Shown piece after piece: positions 49,713-59,077 of a stretch of DNA of 64,000 nucleotides. The stretch is from Nocardia anaemiae NBRC 100462 (GTDB lineage: Bacteria > Actinomycetota > Actinomycetes > Mycobacteriales > Mycobacteriaceae), in the NCBI RefSeq assembly GCF_001612725.1, contig NZ_BDAZ01000004.1, positions 186,001 through 250,000 of the forward strand, written 5' to 3'. The translations under genes and the position numbers were made by a program. Position 1 is the first letter of the stretch, and each line of letters starts with the position of its first letter. A model generated the notes under the pieces. It searched no databases, had not been told where the DNA came from, and saw only the letters and a list, made by a program, of their open reading frames with translations.

Positions 49713-51122
49713 ATGAAGCCAATCGAACTTGCCGACCGGCTCGGCCGCTGGTCCGCCGACCGCGGGCCGCTCTATTTGCTGTTGGCCGGACGATTGCGGA
49801 CGCTGATCGATGACGGTGAACTGCGGCCGGGTATGCCGTTGCCGCCCGACCGCGCTCTCGCGAAAGTACTTGCGGTAGGGCGCAGTACGGTTGTGGCGGC
49901 CTATGACCTGCTCAGCGTGGAGGGCCGGGTGGTGCGCAGGCAGGGCAGCGGTACCCGGGTCGCGGGATCCGCAGCAGTTCCGGCGCGCGAGACCACCCAT
50001 TCTCCGGCGTTCCTGCAGCTGCTCGAACCGGACGCCGATGTCATCGCGCTCGCCTGCGCCGCCCCTGCGACACCGCCGCCCGAGGTGACCCAGGCGTATC
50101 GGCACATCGTGCCCGAACTCGCTGCGGTCGAGGGCGATATAGGTTATCGGCCGACCGGACATCCGCTGTTGCGCAACGCGATCGCCGATCGATACCGGGC
50201 ACGCGGCGTGCCGACCGATCCAGAACAGATTCTCGTCACCGGTGGCGGGCAGCAGGCGCTGTCGCTGCTCGCCCGCGCACTGCTCCGGCCCGGCGACCGG
50301 ATACTGGTGGAGGCGCCGACGTATCCCGGTGCGCTGGAGGCGTTTCGGGAGGTCGCGGCGATCCCGCAGACTGGTCCGGTGGGCCTCGGCACGGTGACCC
50401 CGGCGGCACTCGCGTATATCGTGGCGACCTACCAGAATCCCACGGGCGCGCTGCTTCCTGCGCTGGCCCGGCGGAGACTGGTCGAGTCGGCGAGAACGGC
50501 CGGAGTGCCGCTGATCGACGACGAGGTGCTGACCGATCTCGGATTTCCGGGCACCGATCCGCCACCACCGCCCCTGGCAGCCCTGGACGAGTCGGTGATA
50601 TCCGTAGGTTCGCTCAGCAAGATCGTCTGGGGCGGGCTGCGTGTCGGCTGGGTGCGTGCACCGATCCCGGTCATCGCCCAGTTGGCCCGGCTGCGTGCCG
50701 TGCACGATCTGGGCGGCAATATCCCAGCGCAGTTGGCCGCCGCCTGGCTGCTGCGTGACCTCGACCGGTTGCGAGAGCGAATCACGCAGCAGCGCAAGGA
50801 AAGCCACGACATTCTGGTGACCGAGCTGAGCGAGCGCCTGCCGGAATGGGAGGTCCCTCCGGTGTCCGGCGGCCAGACCCTATGGATCCGGCTATCCCGC
50901 GGGGATGGCACCTCGTTCGCCCAGCGAGCCCTGCGACACGGCGTCGCGATCCTGCCCGGCGCCGGTCTCGATGCCTCTGGCGGCAGCAGCGATTACGTCC
51001 GAATCAGCTTTGTCGCCGATCCCGACAGCCTGCGCGAGGCCGCACGCCGCTTGGCTGAGGCATGGCGGACCTATGAACCTCCTCCCCAGCCCGCCCCGGC
51101 GTCACCGACACTGGCTGTTTAG
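49713..51122 (+). CDS. MocR-family regulator (GntR winged helix fused to aminotransferase fold)
   Basis: ATG 49713 gives 469 aa. Residues 1-75 form a GntR-type winged helix (ELRPGMPLPPDRALAKVLAV, GRSTVVAAYDLLSVEGRVVR). Residues about 100-460 are a fold-type I aminotransferase domain with the PLP-binding Lys in SVGSLSKIVWGGLRVGWVR, the Asp in LIDDEVLTD and YQNPTGALLP. In MocR proteins this domain senses PLP or amine-type ligands such as GABA or taurine rather than catalysing transamination. It is divergent from the cupin gene. Confidence 0.93.
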   Translation: MKPIELADRLGRWSADRGPLYLLLAGRLRTLIDDGELRPGMPLPPDRALAKVLAVGRSTVVAAYDLLSVEGRVVRRQGSGTRVAGSAAVPARETTHSPAFLQLLEPDADVIALACAAPATPPPEVTQAYRHIVPELAAVEGDIGYRPTGHPLLRNAIADRYRARGVPTDPEQILVTGGGQQALSLLARALLRPGDRILVEAPTYPGALEAFREVAAIPQTGPVGLGTVTPAALAYIVATYQNPTGALLPALARRRLVESARTAGVPLIDDEVLTDLGFPGTDPPPPPLAALDESVISVGSLSKIVWGGLRVGWVRAPIPVIAQLARLRAVHDLGGNIPAQLAAAWLLRDLDRLRERITQQRKESHDILVTELSERLPEWEVPPVSGGQTLWIRLSRGDGTSFAQRALRHGVAILPGAGLDASGGSSDYVRISFVADPDSLREAARRLAEAWRTYEPPPQPAPASPTLAV

Positions 51123-51180
51123 CAGGCCCGGTCCGAGACGTGAGACATGGATTCGGAAACATCACTGCGGTGCGGCCATG

Positions 51181-52011
51181 CTAAGCAGCACCTCCGAGTA
51201 CCGCACGCACCCGGACGGCGAAACCGGTTGGGTCCTCGACGAATCCGGTGTGTCCGCCGGGGAATACGGTTGGAGTCACCCCGATGGCTGCGCCGAGCGC
51301 CCGCGACGTGCGATCGCAGTGCTGGCCGGTCGATTTGGAGCCGATGCCGATCACGATGCGGGCCGGAGTCGATTGCAGCACAGTGATATTCGGCTCCCAC
51401 ATAGTGGTGCCGCGCAGCTCGTGATCGAACCAGTAGCGCTCGCTGGCCAGCTGGCGCGGGTCGCGCTCGCCGCCGAATACCTGCTGTAGCACCGGTTCCG
51501 GCATCATGATGTTCGCGTTGGCCATGAACTTGCGCCACGCGCCGAGCGTATCGCCGCTGCGGTAGGTGGCGATCACATCTTCGGTTCCGGCGCGCACCTG
51601 GTCACGATCGTCGAGGAGTTCACCCAGCGGCGGTTCGTGGGCGATCACGGTGGTGACCAGGTCCGGCTGAGATTGGGCCAATGCCAATGCACTGACAGCG
51701 CCGCCGCTGGAGCCGAATACCATTGCGGGGCCGATGCCGAGGTGGGTGATGAGGCAGGCCAGGTCGTCGGCGCGCAGCTGCGGTGTCGAGTCCTGCTCCG
51801 GGTCGTCGAGCACGCTGCCCTGGTGCCCGCGCGGGTCGGTGGTGAGCACGGTGTAGTCGGTGGCGAGCAGTTCCGCCAGCGGCCCGAAGGCCGCCGCATC
51901 CATCGGTGCGCCGACCAATACGACCAGCGGTCCGGCACCGCGCACCTCGTAGTGCAGCCGCGCCCCCGGCACGTCGAGAGTGTGCGTGGTCGCGGTCGAA
52001 GTCGGGCTCAT
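51181..52011 (-). CDS. alpha/beta hydrolase (paralogue A)
   Basis: ATG 52011 behind GAGGAGAT gives 276 aa. The nucleophile elbow is MVFGSSGGAVSAL, the oxyanion region VVLVGAPMDAAAFG and the catalytic His is in FPGGHTGFVEDP. VPGARLHYEVRGAGPLVVL at the N-terminus is nearly the same as in the hydrolase at 53655-54494, so the two are paralogues. Likely an esterase or related hydrolase of unknown substrate. It converges on the MocR gene and is divergent from the lipoprotein gene. Confidence 0.92.
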   Translation of the reverse strand: MSPTSTATTHTLDVPGARLHYEVRGAGPLVVLVGAPMDAAAFGPLAELLATDYTVLTTDPRGHQGSVLDDPEQDSTPQLRADDLACLITHLGIGPAMVFGSSGGAVSALALAQSQPDLVTTVIAHEPPLGELLDDRDQVRAGTEDVIATYRSGDTLGAWRKFMANANIMMPEPVLQQVFGGERDPRQLASERYWFDHELRGTTMWEPNITVLQSTPARIVIGIGSKSTGQHCDRTSRALGAAIGVTPTVFPGGHTGFVEDPTGFAVRVRAVLGGAA

Positions 52012-52334
52012 CAAGATCTCCTCGAACAAATAGTCATGGTATGCCGAGAATGTTGACCGGCCCGGCCGCACGAATTAATCGGTCCGCCACCGACTTCTCC
52101 CGAAACTTCCGTTGTGTACACCGCGGGCACGGCCTCGTGAGCTCGCGAATTCAACTGTCGCGGGTTCGGCGAATCGCACCCGCTGACGATGACAACCGTG
52201 GGTCACGTATCGATCGTGCCACCGCCTGGTGGAGAATCCTCGTGCTAAATTGGCCGGGCGCGGATTGCTGAGGAATGCTGTGCCCTGATTCGGACGGTCA
52301 CCGATGTGAATTTCCGAGCCAACCTGGAGCAGCC
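52012..52334. other. 320-bp divergent intergenic region
   Basis: The region holds the promoters of the hydrolase (minus) and the lipoprotein (plus). I see no gene. Small AT-richer patches occur near 52030-52080 and 52240-52250, but no clear operator. Confidence 0.4.
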
Positions 52335-52814
52335 ATGGTCACAAGATCCACCAAGGCCACCACACGTGGTGTCAGGTATCGATTGATCACAATTGCCGTA
52401 CTGGTCGTAGGCGCGCTGACGCCGGTCAGCGCGTGCGGATCGAACACAGATACGCACGAGGGGATGACATCCGCGACGGCAACGGGAGCGAATAGTCAGG
52501 ACGATCAGATCGCCCTGCAAACCTTGGATGCCATCGTGCGCGCAGACTTCACCGCGGCCACCTCCCATTTCGATGACGCGATGAAGAAAAAACTGCCCTC
52601 AGGTAATCTCTCGTCGAGCTGGACGGCGTATCAAGGGGCGTTCGGCCGCTATCAATCGCACGGGGATCCGCAAGATGTCACGCGGGGCGATCTCACCGTT
52701 GTGAGCGTGCCGTTGAGCATGGAGCGAAAGCCCGGCGAGTTCCGAGTGTCCATGCACAAGGACGAAACCATCGCGGGCCTGTTCTTCCTCGAGGCCGGGG
52801 CTCCTATCCCCTAG
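52335..52814 (+). CDS. DUF3887-type lipoprotein
   Basis: ATG 52335, six bases after GGAG, gives 159 aa. The signal peptide ends in a lipobox VSAC (around residue 33: LTPVSACGS), so the mature protein is lipid-anchored outside the membrane. The domain (IALQTLDAIVRADFTAATSH, then LSSSWTAYQGAFGRYQ) matches the DUF3887 pattern of small NTF2-like carriers that often accompany alpha/beta hydrolases. Two hydrolase paralogues flank it. An upstream ATG-like start would place the signal peptide too far in. Confidence 0.85.
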   Translation: MVTRSTKATTRGVRYRLITIAVLVVGALTPVSACGSNTDTHEGMTSATATGANSQDDQIALQTLDAIVRADFTAATSHFDDAMKKKLPSGNLSSSWTAYQGAFGRYQSHGDPQDVTRGDLTVVSVPLSMERKPGEFRVSMHKDETIAGLFFLEAGAPIP

Positions 52815-53010
52815 CGGCATTGACCGCAACGGTGTTGCGTACTAAGCACTTTCGTCTACCAAACGCACGCGTGGGAACCCTTTCAGGGTCATCGAGTTCT
52901 CGAAGCGTCCGGTCGGAGAGGGATATCCCGAGCGCGAGTTGGTCGCGGTTGAGCTGGTCGGCGGTTCGTGGACCACTGTTACGGCGATGGTTGGGGAGGC
53001 ACTCCAACAC
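52815..53010 (+). other. short gap with a possible gene remnant
   Basis: In one plus frame about 60 residues read naturally (VIEFSKRPVGEGYPERELVA, VELVGGSWTTVTAMVGEALQ) up to a TAG at 53041. There is no start codon after the upstream TAA, so it looks like the end of a truncated gene. Its end overlaps the TetR promoter. Confidence 0.35.
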
Positions 53011-53053
53011 TTGCAAAAACTAGGGCGCCTAGGATATAACTAGGGTACCCTAG
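53011..53053 (+). promoter_or_regulatory. tetR promoter with two operators
   Basis: TTGCAA (53011-53016) and TATAAC (53035-53040), separated by 18 bp, make a good sigma-70-type promoter. CTAGG-GCG-CCTAG (53020-53032) lies inside the spacer and the perfect palindrome CTAGGGTACCCTAG (53040-53053) covers the transcription start. AGGAGGT follows at 53058-53064. This fits strong autorepression. Confidence 0.8.
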
Positions 53054-53067
53054 GTACAGGAGGTGCG

Positions 53068-53658
53068 ATGTCGCCACGCGCCGGTTTGACCCGCGAGCGG
53101 ATCACGCTGGCGGCGGCGGAACTCGCCGATGAGGTCGGTTTCGACAACATCACCGTCGCCGCGCTGGCCAGGAAGTTCGGCGTCAAGGACGCGAGCCTGT
53201 ACTCGCACATCAAAAACCTCGAGGATCTGCGCAACCGAGTAGCGATGCTGGCCGGTGACGAGAAGACCGACCGCATCGCCGCGGCGGTGGCCGGACGCGC
53301 GGGACGGGATGCGCTCGCGGCCTTTGCCGACGAGTGGCGGCGCTACGCCCTGGACCATCCCGGTCGCTATGCCGCCACCCAGATGTCGATGGACCCCGCC
53401 GTGGCCGCCGATTGGACCGGTGGGCGGCGCGCCATCGACCTGACCTACGGGATGCTGCGCGCCTACGGGCTCGACGAACCCGATATCACCGACGCGGTTC
53501 GCCTGTTACGCAGCACTTTTCACGGATATGCCAACCTGGAAGCGAGCGGCGGCTTCGGCCACGCCCGCTCCACCACCGCCTCCTGGGACCGCATTATCGA
53601 CGCCCTGCACATCACGCTCACCCACTGGCCGACCGACGAGAAAGCGAAACAACAGTGA
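53068..53658 (+). CDS. TetR-family regulator with WHG-type C-terminal domain
   Basis: This 196-aa TetR protein has an N-terminal helix-turn-helix (RERITLAAAELADEVGFDNI, VAALARKFGVKDASLYSHIK) and a C-terminal domain of the TetR_C_33/WHG group (AFADEWRRYALDHPGRYAAT). ATG 53068 follows a near-perfect AGGAGGT. Two palindromes overlap its own promoter. It overlaps the downstream hydrolase gene by 4 bp, so it should control itself and that enzyme, with a ligand related to the enzyme's substrate (inference). Confidence 0.95.
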   Translation: MSPRAGLTRERITLAAAELADEVGFDNITVAALARKFGVKDASLYSHIKNLEDLRNRVAMLAGDEKTDRIAAAVAGRAGRDALAAFADEWRRYALDHPGRYAATQMSMDPAVAADWTGGRRAIDLTYGMLRAYGLDEPDITDAVRLLRSTFHGYANLEASGGFGHARSTTASWDRIIDALHITLTHWPTDEKAKQQ

Positions 53659-54494
53659 GATCCGAAACCCTCGAAGTGCCCGGCGCCACCTTGTATTTCG
53701 AGGTGCGTGGCAACGGCCCGGTGCTGCTCCTGCTGCCGGGCAGTGGCGGCGACGCCGGGATCTTCGACCCGATCGCCGATGCTCTCGCCGAGCACTTCAC
53801 CGTCGTCGCCGCCGATCCGCGTGGTTACTCGCGCAGCGTCCTGGACACTCCCGAGCCCGTGGACCAGCGCATGGAAGTTCTCAGCGATGATGCACACCGC
53901 CTCATCGAAAACCCCACGCCCGCAGGCGAATTCGCCTATGTCGCGGGTGTCAGCGGTGGCGCGGTCGTCGCACTGGACCTGCTGGCCCGGCATCCGGAAC
54001 GGCTGCGTCTGGTCCTCGCCCACGAGCCGCCGTGCTTCGCGGTCCTGCCGGATGCGCACGCGCACCGGGCCATGGTCGAGGAGGTGGTCGAACTCGCCCG
54101 TGACCAGGGGCCCGCAGTCGCGGGCGGGCGATTCATGCAGGCGGTGGGTGTCACCTCGAAGCCGCTGCCCGATGCGGCCGAGGTCCCGGCTCGCACCGCC
54201 GAAATGCTCGGACGGCTGATGGGCAACGCACCGCTGATGTTCGCTCATGAACTGCGCGCGGTCACCGATTACCGCCCCGATACGGCCGCGCTCGCCGCTG
54301 TCGTGGACCGCCTTGTGCTCGCCGCGGGTCGCGAAACCCGTGGCCAGCTCCCCTATCGGACCGCGGAAACTCTCGCGAGCCAGTTGGATCGACCGCTGGT
54401 CGAGTTCCCGGGTGGGCACAGTGGTGTGCGGGAAACCCCGAACGAATTCGCTCGTGCCCTGCTGGAAGCGCTGACGGTCACTGCGGATCACTGA
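53655..54494 (+). CDS. alpha/beta hydrolase (paralogue B)
   Basis: GTG 53655 overlaps the tetR stop and gives 279 aa. The nucleophile elbow is VAGVSGGAVVALDLL, the oxyanion loop LLLLPGSGGDAGIF and the catalytic His is in FPGGHSGVRETP. VPGATLYFEVRGNGPVLLLL and VVAADPRGYSRSVLD align with paralogue A at 51181-52011. It is coupled to a TetR repressor, suggesting inducible hydrolysis of a specific compound. Substrate unknown. Confidence 0.93.
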   Translation: MRSETLEVPGATLYFEVRGNGPVLLLLPGSGGDAGIFDPIADALAEHFTVVAADPRGYSRSVLDTPEPVDQRMEVLSDDAHRLIENPTPAGEFAYVAGVSGGAVVALDLLARHPERLRLVLAHEPPCFAVLPDAHAHRAMVEEVVELARDQGPAVAGGRFMQAVGVTSKPLPDAAEVPARTAEMLGRLMGNAPLMFAHELRAVTDYRPDTAALAAVVDRLVLAAGRETRGQLPYRTAETLASQLDRPLVEFPGGHSGVRETPNEFARALLEALTVTADH

Positions 54495-54599
54495 CCCACG
54501 CAGAGAGGCCGAGCCGTGCGGCCGATACTGAGCGTGCACGTTTCGTCGAGACCTAGCAGATCTCGCCGGTGCCGACGGACCAGTGCATGCTCACTATCG

Positions 54600-55817
54600 T
54601 CAATCCCGTCGATCCGATTGCGCGGGAACGTATTCCGGCCGACGCCGCCAAGCCGGGACCGACAGATATGTCGCGGCGCGAAGTACCCATTCCACCGGCC
54701 CGTACGCATGACCGCGCAACCACCAGTGACTGAATGCGAGCTGCGCGGCATAGGTCACCAACGCGATCCCGATGACGCCCGCCGGTGGCACATCATCGGC
54801 TAGGGCGAATCCGTAGCCGGTGTAGATCACCATCAATACCACCGACTGCATGATGTAGTTGGAGGCCGCCATCCGACCGGCCGGGGCGAGCAGCGCCGTA
54901 TACCGTGCGGTGCGGGCTGATCGGGTCAGCATGATCACCCCCGCGATGTAGGCGAAGGTCATGAGCGGGTTGACCACTTCCTGGATCCCGTTCCAGTACG
55001 ACGGCGGTTCCAGCCAACCCATCCCAGCCGTGAATGTCACCGCCGATACCGGCAATCCGACCACCAGCCCACCGATGAACACCCGAGGTGCCAAGCGGCG
55101 CACTGTCTCCGGTTCAGCGAACAGCTTGCGTTGACCGGCCGCCATCCCGATCAGGAACATGCCCAGCGCCGGAACGCCCTGGGTGATCCAGATCAGGATG
55201 ATCCACAGCGGCGCCTCGGACACCTGCATCGTGAAGGTATCGCCGAAGCTGCCCGTATAGCCGTCGTGCAATGCCACCACATCGAGCAGCTCCGCAACCT
55301 CGGCAATTCCACCGGAACCCGGCAGGAACGCCCAGATCGACCACGCGAGATACAACACCACCCCGCTGACGACCGCCACCCGTGGCCGCAACCACCGCAG
55401 CAGGATCAGAAACAGGCACAGAAACGCGTACAGCGTGAGGATGTCGCCGATCCACAGCAGGAAGACATGCGCCAATCCGATTATCATCAGCGCTGCACAG
55501 CGCCGCAGCAGCCGCGGATTCGCCGAAACCCCGGCCCGCTGCGCTGCCGCTATCTGCAGGGTGAACGAGTAGCCGAACAGGAATGCGAACAGCAGATAGA
55601 ACCGGCCGCTGAACAGCGCCTCCACCACCGCGTTCACGAAATGGTCGATTGAGCCGTCGAAACCGGGGAGCGGATCGTCCGCAGTGCCGTGGAAGGACCA
55701 GAGCAGCGTGGCGACCGCGACGTTCACGATGAGGATCCCGAAAAGTGCGAATCCGCGCAGTATGTCGACTTCGGCTATCCGCCGCGACGCGGTGGCGGGC
55801 ACGACCGATTCGGACAT
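54600..55817 (-). CDS. DUF418 polytopic membrane protein
   Basis: This 405-aa membrane protein has about nine or ten helices. The N-terminal signature RIAEVDILRGFALFGILIVN and the C-terminal DUF418 block (PAGRMAASNYIMQSVVLMVI, then LAFSHWWLRGHAYGPVEWVL) are clear. The family is related to acyltransferase-3/YeiB-like transporters and its function is unknown. It converges on paralogue B and appears monocistronic. Confidence 0.92.
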   Translation of the reverse strand: MSESVVPATASRRIAEVDILRGFALFGILIVNVAVATLLWSFHGTADDPLPGFDGSIDHFVNAVVEALFSGRFYLLFAFLFGYSFTLQIAAAQRAGVSANPRLLRRCAALMIIGLAHVFLLWIGDILTLYAFLCLFLILLRWLRPRVAVVSGVVLYLAWSIWAFLPGSGGIAEVAELLDVVALHDGYTGSFGDTFTMQVSEAPLWIILIWITQGVPALGMFLIGMAAGQRKLFAEPETVRRLAPRVFIGGLVVGLPVSAVTFTAGMGWLEPPSYWNGIQEVVNPLMTFAYIAGVIMLTRSARTARYTALLAPAGRMAASNYIMQSVVLMVIYTGYGFALADDVPPAGVIGIALVTYAAQLAFSHWWLRGHAYGPVEWVLRAATYLSVPAWRRRPEYVPAQSDRRD

Positions 55818-55919
55818 GATCGGAAGATTAAACGGCGGGCGACGAGGGGGCGTCCTCCCATCGACCGATTCGTACCCCGATCGGATCCGACCCGAACAGC
55901 TACCTGCGGCGTATTGACT

Positions 55920-56699
55920 TCACACCAGGTCGGCGACCTCCAAATAGAGCTGCCGCTCGACGGCGAGGTCGACGAGGAAGCCCTGCTCCCCGCCCGCGGT
56001 ATCGGTCGCATGGAACGCCGCCACCGCGATCTCGCCGACCCGCAACCGTTGCCCCGCGAAATCTCGCTGGCCCAGGATGATCGGCTGTGCCTGATCGAAT
56101 ACCAACTCGCCGACATCGACCGACAGCGGGGCGCCGAGCAGGTCGGTGACGGTGCCGGGGATGAGCCGGGCCGAGACGATTTGATCGAAGCTGGGCCGCC
56201 GCACGATCCGATGCGCCACATACATCTTGCCCGCCCGGCCGAAGCACAGATGAGTCAGCAGTTCCGCGGTGCGCAAGCGATGCGGATCGAGCTGGGTGAA
56301 GGAAACGACGTTGCGCACGGTGGCCACCACGTCGCGTGCGATCACGATGCCGCGCCGATCCAGATGGCCGCGAACCAGGTTGCCTCGGAACGTGGTTCGC
56401 GGCTGATCCGTGCGCGGATCGAGGTCGGCGAGCGAGAGGTCGACCGGTTCGAAGGCGTGGCCGCCACGGAATCTGGTGCGCCGGTCTGCGCCGAGTGCCC
56501 GACTGCCACGCTCGTCCAACTCGATATCGAGTAGCACCTGGAAGTCGAACGGCGAGAAGAACGTCGGCCGATGCGAGAAATAGCAGTCGGTGCCCGTGCC
56601 GAAGACCACCATCCCATGCGTGCCGACCGTTGGCGCCGAGCGATATGGACCCGCATATCTGGCCGTATATCTGGCAGTCTTGGTGAACATCCCGCTCAT
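55920..56699 (-). CDS. hypothetical protein with GTHGMVVFG motif
   Basis: This 259-aa protein has no signal peptide or membrane helix. The N-terminal part contains APTVGTHGMVVFGTGTDCYF, SHRPTFFSPFDFQVLLDIEL, a pattern seen in uncharacterised bacterial proteins in which a THGM...SHxPxF motif precedes a beta-rich domain. Further on, MYVAHRIVRRPSFDQIVSA is basic. GC-rich third positions support coding. No function can be assigned and it is not in a clear operon. Confidence 0.75.
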   Translation of the reverse strand: MSGMFTKTARYTARYAGPYRSAPTVGTHGMVVFGTGTDCYFSHRPTFFSPFDFQVLLDIELDERGSRALGADRRTRFRGGHAFEPVDLSLADLDPRTDQPRTTFRGNLVRGHLDRRGIVIARDVVATVRNVVSFTQLDPHRLRTAELLTHLCFGRAGKMYVAHRIVRRPSFDQIVSARLIPGTVTDLLGAPLSVDVGELVFDQAQPIILGQRDFAGQRLRVGEIAVAAFHATDTAGGEQGFLVDLAVERQLYLEVADLV

Positions 56700-56946
56700 G
56701 GGACGCTCCTTTCTTCATCCCCTCCCATAGCCTGGCCTCAGTAGGCCCCCATGCCACGAGTGTCCGGCTACTCGAATACGCCGACCCCCGCTACTCGACC
56801 TCCCGATCCGATATGTCCCCTTTTGTGCTCCACGATCCTCCGATCGCGCTACCTCGGCAATCGGTCATGACCTGGACATATGGGTCGCCGGTGCATGCCC
56901 TGGCGAAAAGGCGGCGCACGGGTCGACCCCGAGGTGCCCGCTGCCC

Positions 56947-58335
56947 TCAGTTGTAGGACTTGGTGACGCTCTCGATGAGGTGTTCGAGGGTGTCGATGGT
57001 CGGGGTGTCGATCGCATCGATCACATCGCCGGGCACCGGGACGTGGTTGTCGGCGGTGACCTTGGCGAATTGGCTGGGGTCGCTGGTACGGAAACCGTGT
57101 TCGGCGGCGAGGCGTTGCAGGTCGGGGTCGGTGGCCAGCAAGCGGCCGATGCGGTCACCGGGCGCGGTGAGTGGCACCAGGGTGTGCTGGGAGACCACGG
57201 TCGGGGACGGGTAGGCCAGCACCATTCCGGGTTTGATCTGACCGCGCGCGCTCGCCTCGACGTACTGGGCCTCGTAGATCCAGACCATGGGCGTCGGGCC
57301 CATTCCCGCCGCGAGATATTCGCGGAACGGGCCGTCGGTGGAGTTCTCGGTGTAGCCCTGGCGCACGAACAGTCGCGACACCGTGGGCAGCACTGCCTGC
57401 TCGGCGGCCGGGCCCTGCACGATGGTGTTGTCATTGGCGACGTGGCTGGCGATGGCCAGGTACATGGCGGCGGAGTTGGAGGTGCGCGGGTCGGTGCTGG
57501 AGACCAGGATGTTCTTGTGTACCGGGTAGACGGTGTTGTCGCGGAGTTTGTCCCATTCGACATCGTTGCGCACGAGTTCGAGGTACCGGGCCATATCGAA
57601 GGTCGGGACCGGACCGGGACGCAGCACGCCCGCCGCGGTCAGCAGGTCGGCGATGGGCTGGAAGGTCGCGATCGCCATGGGTGAGGAGAACGGCGTGTAC
57701 TTGGTGCTGATATTGCGCACCCGCTGAATCCGTTCCGCCGCAGGCGCACTCGATGGAAATGCGAAATCGTACTTGCCGAGATCGATGGAGGTCGCGATCT
57801 GTCGCGATCCGGCCGGATCGACCTGCGCCTCGACGCCCTTGCGGGCCAAGGCTTCCACGACGCGCGGGTCTTCGAAGAAGGCCATCTTCTCCGAGCCGAC
57901 CACGCCGTGCACGGTGGTCAGCGCTGCTGTCGCGCTGGCCGGAGCGGGTTGGGCGGGCTGGCGCACCGCGAAGGCGACGACCAACGCGAGGACAACGATC
58001 GCGGCAGCCGCCGCGAGTGCCATGAGTCGCTTGTCGGCGGCGAATTTGCGGCCAGCCGTGTGGATTCGGCCCATCCTCCGCGCCGGATCGGTCTGCGGGT
58101 TCGGGCCTTGTTGCGCGGCAACGCTTTCCGACTCCGCCAGTTTCGTCGAGGCCGCCAGTTCCCTGCGTGCGATCCGCTCGATGAGAATCGGAACGAATTC
58201 CCGCACCGGATGGCCTTCGAACCGCTGCCGCGCCGTGCCGACCGCGCTCTCGACCGCATCGGCCGGGTAGTCGTCGACAAGGCGATCGGTCAACCGCTGA
58301 ATTGCCTGCTCTTCGCGGACAGTAACGACACCCAC
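56947..58335 (-). CDS. membrane-tethered solute-binding-like protein with N-terminal helical domain
   Basis: Start GTG 58335 follows GAGGAG with 6-bp spacing and gives 462 aa. Residues 1-65 (EEQAIQRLTDRLVDDYPADA, ... VPILIERIARREL) look like the small three-helix dimerisation domain found in actinobacteria. One helix at about 105-127 (LMALAAAAAIVVLALVVAFA) leads to an extracellular periplasmic-binding-like domain (GKYDFAFPSSAPAAERIQRV, MGPTPMVWIYEAQYVEASAR). No ABC permease or ATPase is nearby, so it may be a sensor or scaffold rather than a transporter subunit (inference). Confidence 0.75.
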   Translation of the reverse strand: MGVVTVREEQAIQRLTDRLVDDYPADAVESAVGTARQRFEGHPVREFVPILIERIARRELAASTKLAESESVAAQQGPNPQTDPARRMGRIHTAGRKFAADKRLMALAAAAAIVVLALVVAFAVRQPAQPAPASATAALTTVHGVVGSEKMAFFEDPRVVEALARKGVEAQVDPAGSRQIATSIDLGKYDFAFPSSAPAAERIQRVRNISTKYTPFSSPMAIATFQPIADLLTAAGVLRPGPVPTFDMARYLELVRNDVEWDKLRDNTVYPVHKNILVSSTDPRTSNSAAMYLAIASHVANDNTIVQGPAAEQAVLPTVSRLFVRQGYTENSTDGPFREYLAAGMGPTPMVWIYEAQYVEASARGQIKPGMVLAYPSPTVVSQHTLVPLTAPGDRIGRLLATDPDLQRLAAEHGFRTSDPSQFAKVTADNHVPVPGDVIDAIDTPTIDTLEHLIESVTKSYN

Positions 58336-59077
58336 CACAGTCTCCTCGGCGTCACATCGATCTCCGGTCGCGACGGCACCCATCCCCGCCCGCGCCGCCG
58401 AACCCTACCGAAATTTTCGGCCGTGACGACACCGATGAAACCCCCATCTCTGGCGGGTGAATCCCACTTCGACTGTGCCCGTATTGATCTGCCGCTGATC
58501 GTTGCACACCACTGCCGCCCAGCTCAGGGCAGGAATCGCAACCCGACCACCATCTCGTGGACGGTCCGCGCCACCCCGAACCGCCCGGGAACTCGCGCCG
58601 AAAGTTCAACGCGCCATTCATCTTTCGCCACCCAATGTTGTCCCCGAGTTTCCACCCCACCCGCGCGTTGCCGAAGATCGGCATTGTCGTTCACGCACGC
58701 CACGCAGGCCCGGTGTGTCGCACACGAAGCCGCGCGAGCGCTGACGCACACCTTCGGCACCAAGGTCCGGCGTGGCGTGCGGTGCGTCCATATGCGCGAG
58801 GCCCCGAAGGTGTGCGGCAGCTCAGTCGGTTCGGCGCGACGGTGAAGCTGCCCGATCCGGCGCCGGTGCGACCGAGGTCGCGACCCCTTCGAACTCCGCT
58901 GCGGTCGCCGCGCCGATTGCCACAAGCGTAGTCAGGCAAGCCGCATGAGGCCGACGTCGCGGAACCAGCACTTACTGCGCCGCAGCAGTTTTCGCGTTTG
59001 AGCACATTTCTGTAGCCGCACTCGGCGAAGGCGTCGACGGCTCACGCCGGTCCCGGACAAACCGGCGAGAACCGTCC
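58336..59077. other. 740-bp region without a supported gene
   Basis: All frames are arginine/proline-rich with no family match. The region contains an inverted repeat GCACACCTTCGG (58746-58757) and CCGAAGGTGTGC (58804-58815) with 46 bp between arms, plus a small GTGTG-TCG-CACAC dyad at about 58708-58720. No RNA gene is recognised. Confidence 0.45.

Noticed and set aside
58746..58815. Inverted repeat with 12-bp arms as insertion-sequence ends
   Set aside because: Arms are only 46 bp apart with no transposase or target duplication. It could be a hairpin or chance, so it is noted only under the gap.
57907..58845. A 312-aa plus frame in the gap before the subtilase
   Set aside because: It is antisense to the solute-binding-like gene for much of its length and has no recognisable features beyond it.
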